From NCBI RefSeq assembly GCF_014230085.1, contig NZ_JACHVB010000060.1, forward strand, positions 140,833 through 204,832: 64,000 bases of DNA. Reading direction: 5' to 3'. The notes beneath the pieces were generated by a model. That model was given only the letters and a program-made list of their open reading frames with translations. It was not told the DNA's origin and ran no database searches. The stretch is from Ruficoccus amylovorans. Lineage in GTDB: Bacteria; Verrucomicrobiota; Verrucomicrobiia; Opitutales; Cerasicoccaceae. Shown piece after piece: positions 60,146 through 64,000 of this stretch (positions are counted from its first letter, which is position 1; the number at the start of each line of letters is the position of its first letter). Made by a program: the position numbers and the translations under genes.

Positions 60146-61999
60146 ATGTGCGGAATCGTAGGTTACGTCGGCAAGCATGCCGCCAGCTCCATTTTGGTCG
60201 AAGGACTCAAGCACCTCGAATACCGGGGCTATGACTCCTCGGGCCTCGCGCTGTCCGAGGGCAACGACATCGAAGTCATCAAAAAGACCGGCCGGGTGGC
60301 CGTGCTGGCTGGGCTGGCGCAGAAGCGCGCCTCCAAGGCCCGGATGGGCATCAGCCATACCCGCTGGGCCACCCACGGCGGTGTGACCGACGAGAACGCC
60401 CACCCCCACCTGAGCTGGGACGGCAAGATCGCCCTCGTCCACAACGGCGTGATCGAAAACTACCAGGCGCTGCGGACCTTTCTGGAGGGCGAAGGCGCCA
60501 CCTTCCGCTCCGAGACCGACTCCGAGGCGCTGGCCAACCTCATCGCCTACCACTACGCCCGCCGCGACAAAAACGACGCTGCCCACAACCCGCTGGTAAG
60601 CGCCGTGCGCCAGAGCCTGCTCCACGTCGAGGGCACCTACGGCATCGCCGTCATCTGCTCCGAGCTGCCGGACGAGATCGTCGGCGCGCGCAAGGGCTCC
60701 CCCCTGTGCATCGGCGTCGGCCAAGGCGAGAACCTCATCGCCAGCGACGTGGCCGCCTTCGTCGGGCGCACGCAGAACGTCGTTTACCTCGACGACGGGC
60801 AGATTGTCCACCTCACCCGCGACGACTTTACCATCACCACCATCGGCGAGGAGACCGTCAGCCCGGTCATCAACCAGATCGACTGGAAGATCGAGGAAGC
60901 CGAGCTGGGCAGCTTTACCCACTTCATGGAGAAGGAAATCTTCGAGCAGCCCCAGGCGCTCGAAAACGCCATGCGCGGCCGCTTCTCCGACGACGAGTCC
61001 ACCGCCAAGTTCGGCGGGCTCAACCTCGACGCCCGCGAGTGGCGGCAGATCGACCGCATCGTCTTCTGCGGCTGCGGCACCGCCTGGCACGCCTGCCTCG
61101 TGGCCGAGTACCTGATCGAGCGCTACGCCCGCATCCCGGTCGAAGTCGAGTACGCCAGCGAATTCCGCTACCGCAACGCCCCGCTGGACAAAAACGCCCT
61201 CTTTTTCGTAGTCAGCCAGAGCGGCGAGACCATTGACACCCTCGAAGCGCTTCGCGAGGCCCAGCGCAAGGGCTTCCGCGTGCTCGGGATCACCAACGGC
61301 GTCGGCGCGACCATCGCCCGCGAATCCGACGGCGGCGTTTACCAGCACTCCGGCCCTGAGATCGGCGTCGCCTCGACCAAGGCCTTTACCGCCCAGCTCC
61401 TCATCTCGGGCATGCTCAGTCTCTACCTCGGGCGCATGCGCGACCTGTCCTTCGGCGACGGGCGCGAGATGGTCCAGGCTTTCAAGTCCGTCCCCGGCCT
61501 CGTCAGCCAGATCCTTGACCAGGCCGACAAGATCAAGGCCATCGCCGAGCGTTACGCCGACCATCAGGACTTCCTCTTCCTCGGACGGCAGAGCATGTTC
61601 CCCATCGCGCTGGAGGGGGCGCTCAAGCTCAAGGAGATTTCCTACATCCACGCCGAAGGCTACCCGGCAGCCGAAATGAAACACGGCCCCATCGCCCTCA
61701 TCAGCGAACAATGCCCGAGCGTCGTCCTCTCGCCACACGGAGACACCCTGCAAAAAGTCCTCTCCAACATCGCGGAAACCCGCGCCCGCAAGGGCCGCGT
61801 CATCGCCATCACCAGCGCGGGCAAGGACTTCCCCGAGACGGCGGCGGACGACATCATCCGCATCCCCTCGGCCCACAGTTGCGTCATGCCCATCCTGGCC
61901 ACCATCCCGCTCCAGCTCCTGGCCTACCACATCGCCTGCAAACGCGGCTGCGACGTGGACAAGCCGCGCAACCTGGCCAAAAGCGTGACGGTGGAGTAA
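60146..61999 (+). CDS. glmS: glutamine--fructose-6-phosphate aminotransferase (isomerising)
   Basis: GlmS makes glucosamine-6-phosphate, the start of peptidoglycan and LPS amino sugars. The 617-residue enzyme starts MCGIVGYVGKH, with Cys1 of the mature protein as glutaminase nucleophile. GISHTRWATHGGVTDENAHP follows. Two SIS domains (about 300-430 and 460-600) contain CGCGTAWHACLVAEYLIE, VSQSGETIDTLEALREAQRK and the C-terminal DKPRNLAKSVTVE tail. No glmS ribozyme was seen in the short leader. A terminator hairpin is at 62013-62042. Confidence 0.97.
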   Translation: MCGIVGYVGKHAASSILVEGLKHLEYRGYDSSGLALSEGNDIEVIKKTGRVAVLAGLAQKRASKARMGISHTRWATHGGVTDENAHPHLSWDGKIALVHNGVIENYQALRTFLEGEGATFRSETDSEALANLIAYHYARRDKNDAAHNPLVSAVRQSLLHVEGTYGIAVICSELPDEIVGARKGSPLCIGVGQGENLIASDVAAFVGRTQNVVYLDDGQIVHLTRDDFTITTIGEETVSPVINQIDWKIEEAELGSFTHFMEKEIFEQPQALENAMRGRFSDDESTAKFGGLNLDAREWRQIDRIVFCGCGTAWHACLVAEYLIERYARIPVEVEYASEFRYRNAPLDKNALFFVVSQSGETIDTLEALREAQRKGFRVLGITNGVGATIARESDGGVYQHSGPEIGVASTKAFTAQLLISGMLSLYLGRMRDLSFGDGREMVQAFKSVPGLVSQILDQADKIKAIAERYADHQDFLFLGRQSMFPIALEGALKLKEISYIHAEGYPAAEMKHGPIALISEQCPSVVLSPHGDTLQKVLSNIAETRARKGRVIAITSAGKDFPETAADDIIRIPSAHSCVMPILATIPLQLLAYHIACKRGCDVDKPRNLAKSVTVE

Positions 62000-62012
62000 A
62001 TTTCCTATAACA

Positions 62013-62042
62013 AAAAGAGATTGGGGAATCCTTATCTCTTTT
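62013..62042 (+). terminator. terminator hairpin after glmS
   Basis: AAAAGAGAT (62013-62021) pairs with ATCTCTTTT (62034-62042) with a loop of about 12 bases. The stem ends in a T run, which fits rho-independent termination. It starts 14 bases after the stop codon. Confidence 0.75.
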
Positions 62043-62048
62043 ACGGCA

Positions 62049-62336
62049 ATGCTCAAGACCCAGCGACTGTCGGTCAACTACGTCGGGAACAAGCGTACGT
62101 GTCGCCAAACACTTATCATTGAGCTACATAGTCAAGGACTCAATGACCGTCAAATAGCCGATCACCTGAACGGATTGAATATTACCTCACCTACAGGGAA
62201 AAGGTACTATCCTGAGCTTGTATTCGCTGTTCGTAAAAAGCTAAAGGCACGCCAGCAGAGACTTGAGGAATCAAAGCTATCCATTGGGAAAATGGACATT
62301 TGTAAATTAATTGTAAAAAATAAAGAAATGCGATAA
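62049..62336 (+). CDS. small helix-turn-helix protein of an A/T-rich islet
   Basis: The 95-residue basic protein begins MLKTQRLSVNYVGNKRTCRQ. The middle (TLIIELHSQGLNDRQIADHL then NGLNITSPTGKRYYPELVFA) resembles the HTH/recombinase motif of serine recombinases, where an IAxxLN helix precedes GxxTPxGK. It lacks a catalytic serine domain, so it is at most a DNA-binding fragment. It is followed by the HUH-Rep gene on the same strand after 62 bases. The first 50 bases are more GC-rich than the rest, so its true start is uncertain. Confidence 0.55.
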   Translation: MLKTQRLSVNYVGNKRTCRQTLIIELHSQGLNDRQIADHLNGLNITSPTGKRYYPELVFAVRKKLKARQQRLEESKLSIGKMDICKLIVKNKEMR

Positions 62337-62398
62337 ATTTTCAAAAAAACCCAAAATCCGGAATCGAGGCCTATAAATACTAGTAAAAGGGCCCAACA

Positions 62399-62872
62399 AT
62401 GACTTCGGATAGTATACGCAATGCAACCAGATTATTCCTAAACAGTAGGATAGAAGACTATTCAAATTGCATAGCTCTCACCTTAACGATGAAACAGCAT
62501 TCAGGGGGCTTTAAATTAGACGAAGTGCGTGCCAGCAAGAACTTTAGGCACTTCATGAATATACTAAATAAGAAGACATTTGGCAAGGCTTTTCAACGTT
62601 TCGGGAAACGAATATCAGTCGTACCAGTGATGGAAAACTCAGAAAACGAACGTCTGCACTTTCATGCCTTACTTCAATGCCCTGATAAATACTCTTCGAC
62701 TGCGGGCCAGGCCATTTTTGCGCTAAAAGCACAGTCTTTATGGAAAAAGACACACTTTGGATATGACCAAACGTCCAGTCGGTTGGCGGCCGACGAAGGC
62801 TGGACAGGTTACATAACCAAACTCAAAGGACAAGCCGATCAGATAGACTGGGAAAATTTCCACTGGAATTGA
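62399..62872 (+). CDS. small HUH rolling-circle replication (Rep)-like protein
   Basis: The 157-residue protein shows the three motifs of HUH endonucleases in order: motif I ALTLT (26-30), motif II HFHALL with H87 and H89, and motif III YITK with Tyr138 and Lys141. HUH Rep proteins nick and join single-stranded DNA. The protein is small and has no helicase domain, like phage, plasmid or satellite initiators. The gene is clearly A/T-richer than the surrounding core, and the IS30 element begins 46 bases after its stop. It could be a remnant or a mobile islet. The origin could not be located. Confidence 0.65.
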   Translation: MTSDSIRNATRLFLNSRIEDYSNCIALTLTMKQHSGGFKLDEVRASKNFRHFMNILNKKTFGKAFQRFGKRISVVPVMENSENERLHFHALLQCPDKYSSTAGQAIFALKAQSLWKKTHFGYDQTSSRLAADEGWTGYITKLKGQADQIDWENFHWN

Positions 62873-62917
62873 CGGGTATAAACCCCTTTTCCATTTCCGA
62901 GTAGCATATCAAGGAGG

Positions 62918-63999
62918 GCGGATGCCAACATCTAGGGAATAAAAAGGTGCGGAGGGCGAGAGGGTGCTTAAGCATGGCGGTTTGCGAGAACCAACATGTC
63001 AACAAGAAGCTACCGTCGCCTCCGCGTGGAGGATCGTCCCATTATTTATCGCATGCGTAAAGCCGGAAAGAGTCAGCGCGAGATCGCCCATTTTCTGGGG
63101 TTTTCTCAATCGAGCATCAGCAAGGAGCTGAGTCGTAATCGGGGGCTGCGCGGGTATCGTCCTGGACAAGCGCATGCCAAGGCGCTTGGGCGTCAGCAGT
63201 GCAAGCGTCGTCGTCACCGCGTGATCGAGGGAGAGTTGGAGGCCCTCGTGCGGGAGCGGATTGAGTGCAAGCACAGCCCCGAGCAGATCAGCGGAGCTCT
63301 GCGGCGGCAGGGGCGTCCGGCGCCTTCGCGTACGAGCATCTACACGTTTATCCAGGCTGACCGTGATCGCGGGGGCACGCTTTACCGGCACCTGCGCATC
63401 AACGGCAAACGCCGCTACCGGCACAAGAACAAAGCCAGCCGCCACAAGCTCCCGGCCCGCGTGGACATTGAGCTGCGGCCTGCGATCGTGCAGCGGCGCG
63501 AGCGTTACGGCGACTGGGAGGCGGACCTCATCGCCGGTTGCCGGGGTGGAGGCTACCTGCTGAGTCTTTACGAGCGCAAGAGCCGCTATGGGCGGCTGGC
63601 GCTGCTGCAAAGCAAAGATGCCAACGAGACCGCTGAGGCCATTATCGGCGTCCTGCAAGGCTACCGCGTGCACACCATCACCTATGACAACGGGCTGGAG
63701 TTCGCCGGACACCGGCGCGTCAGTGAGGCCCTCGGCGCAGCCGGATTCTTTTGCAAGCCCTACCACTCATGGGAAAAAGGCGGCGTCGAGAACTTCAACG
63801 GACTCGTCCGACAATACTTCCCCAAGGGCACAAACTTCCTCGATGTGGGCGAGCCTAGGCTCGCCCACATCGAAGCCCAACTCAACCAACGCCCACGCAA
63901 AACCCTACACTTCCTTTCTCCCAACAACCTCAAACTACACTTCGCCGCTTGACCACCTCAACCCAGCACAAAAATGATTCCTTAGAAGTTGGAATCCGC
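62918..63999 (+). mobile_element. complete IS30-family insertion sequence
   Basis: Imperfect terminal inverted repeats lie at 62918-62950 (starting GCGGATGCCAACATCTAGGG) and 63966-63999 (reverse complement starting GCGGATTCCAACTTCTAAGG). About 19 to 22 of the first 24 positions match. The element is about 1.08 kb and contains one full transposase gene. The right end is only one base from the window end, so target duplication cannot be checked. Confidence 0.85.
62996..63952 (+). CDS. IS30-family transposase
   Basis: The 318-residue protein has an N-terminal HTH region (about 8-60, KSQREIAHFLGFSQSSISKE) and a DDE catalytic domain. The catalytic triad is Asp177 in GDWEADLIAG (Asp173 is close by), Asp231 in TYDNGLEF and Glu265 in KGGVENFNGL, with the Asp231-Glu265 spacing of 33 typical of IS30 (DD33E). 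The GLVRQYFPKGTNF tail is also IS30-like. No frameshift or stop breaks the frame, so the element may be active. It lies between the two inverted repeats. Confidence 0.95.
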   Translation: MSTRSYRRLRVEDRPIIYRMRKAGKSQREIAHFLGFSQSSISKELSRNRGLRGYRPGQAHAKALGRQQCKRRRHRVIEGELEALVRERIECKHSPEQISGALRRQGRPAPSRTSIYTFIQADRDRGGTLYRHLRINGKRRYRHKNKASRHKLPARVDIELRPAIVQRRERYGDWEADLIAGCRGGGYLLSLYERKSRYGRLALLQSKDANETAEAIIGVLQGYRVHTITYDNGLEFAGHRRVSEALGAAGFFCKPYHSWEKGGVENFNGLVRQYFPKGTNFLDVGEPRLAHIEAQLNQRPRKTLHFLSPNNLKLHFAA

Positions 64000-64000
64000 G

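Noticed and set aside
60071..62077. 668-codon open frame antisense to glmS
   Set aside because: glmS is certain and the opposite frame has only low-complexity, acidic Gly/Ala/Val composition.
1..64000. tRNA or rRNA genes and CRISPR arrays
   Set aside because: Reading the gaps showed no cloverleaf with a T-arm motif, no rRNA segment and no regularly spaced direct repeats. A tRNAscan run could still find one missed by eye.

Overview
The window is GC-rich chromosomal DNA of a Gram-negative bacterium. It encodes an LptF/LptG-type LPS permease, an outer-membrane beta-barrel, ExbB/ExbD proton-channel genes, Lgt with several lipoproteins, and a Wza/Wzc exopolysaccharide export pair. The mix of a dimeric-type glycyl-tRNA synthetase, fused SecDF, biosynthetic arginine decarboxylase SpeA, OleC/OleD homologues and many TPR proteins suggests Verrucomicrobiota, probably the Opitutae (inference from gene content; no rRNA is present to confirm it).

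Layout. 1-4.8 kb: end of an ABC permease, then a tight folate operon on the minus strand (pabB-pabC-folP-folB-folK). 4.9-6.4 kb: a 35-residue basic peptide, a small secreted protein and an OGG1-type DNA glycosylase. 6.4-13.6 kb: a minus-strand operon of two TPR exoproteins, ExbB, two ExbD and a TonB-like/VWA protein. 13.8-16.3 kb: LptF/G, rpsR, tsaC. 16.5-20.8 kb: exopolysaccharide operon (beta-barrel, Wza-like, Wzc-like tyrosine kinase) ending at a clear terminator. 21-30 kb: TPR protein, CNNM/CBS transporter, hisC, RmlD-like reductase, LplA-like protein and two RNA methyltransferases, separated by hairpin repeats. 30-36 kb: OleD- and OleC-like genes around a TMTC-like TPR membrane protein. 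36-46 kb: hybrid histidine kinase, glyS, an AT-rich toxin-antitoxin islet, recJ, secDF, yajC. 46-54 kb: speA, a methyltransferase flanked by inverted repeats, lgt, lipoproteins, a second CNNM protein, gcvH. 54-62 kb: a GH3 glucosidase, a MITE-like element, a tandem universal stress protein, glgC and glmS. 62-64 kb: an AT-rich islet with a small HUH Rep-like protein and a complete IS30-family element.

The core genes cover folate, histidine, polyamine, glycogen and amino-sugar metabolism, protein export, translation and repair. The most unusual content is non-genic or accessory: at least five families of hairpin or inverted-repeat intergenic elements, a toxin-antitoxin pair in reversed order, and the Rep-like islet. 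No CRISPR array, rRNA or tRNA gene was recognised.
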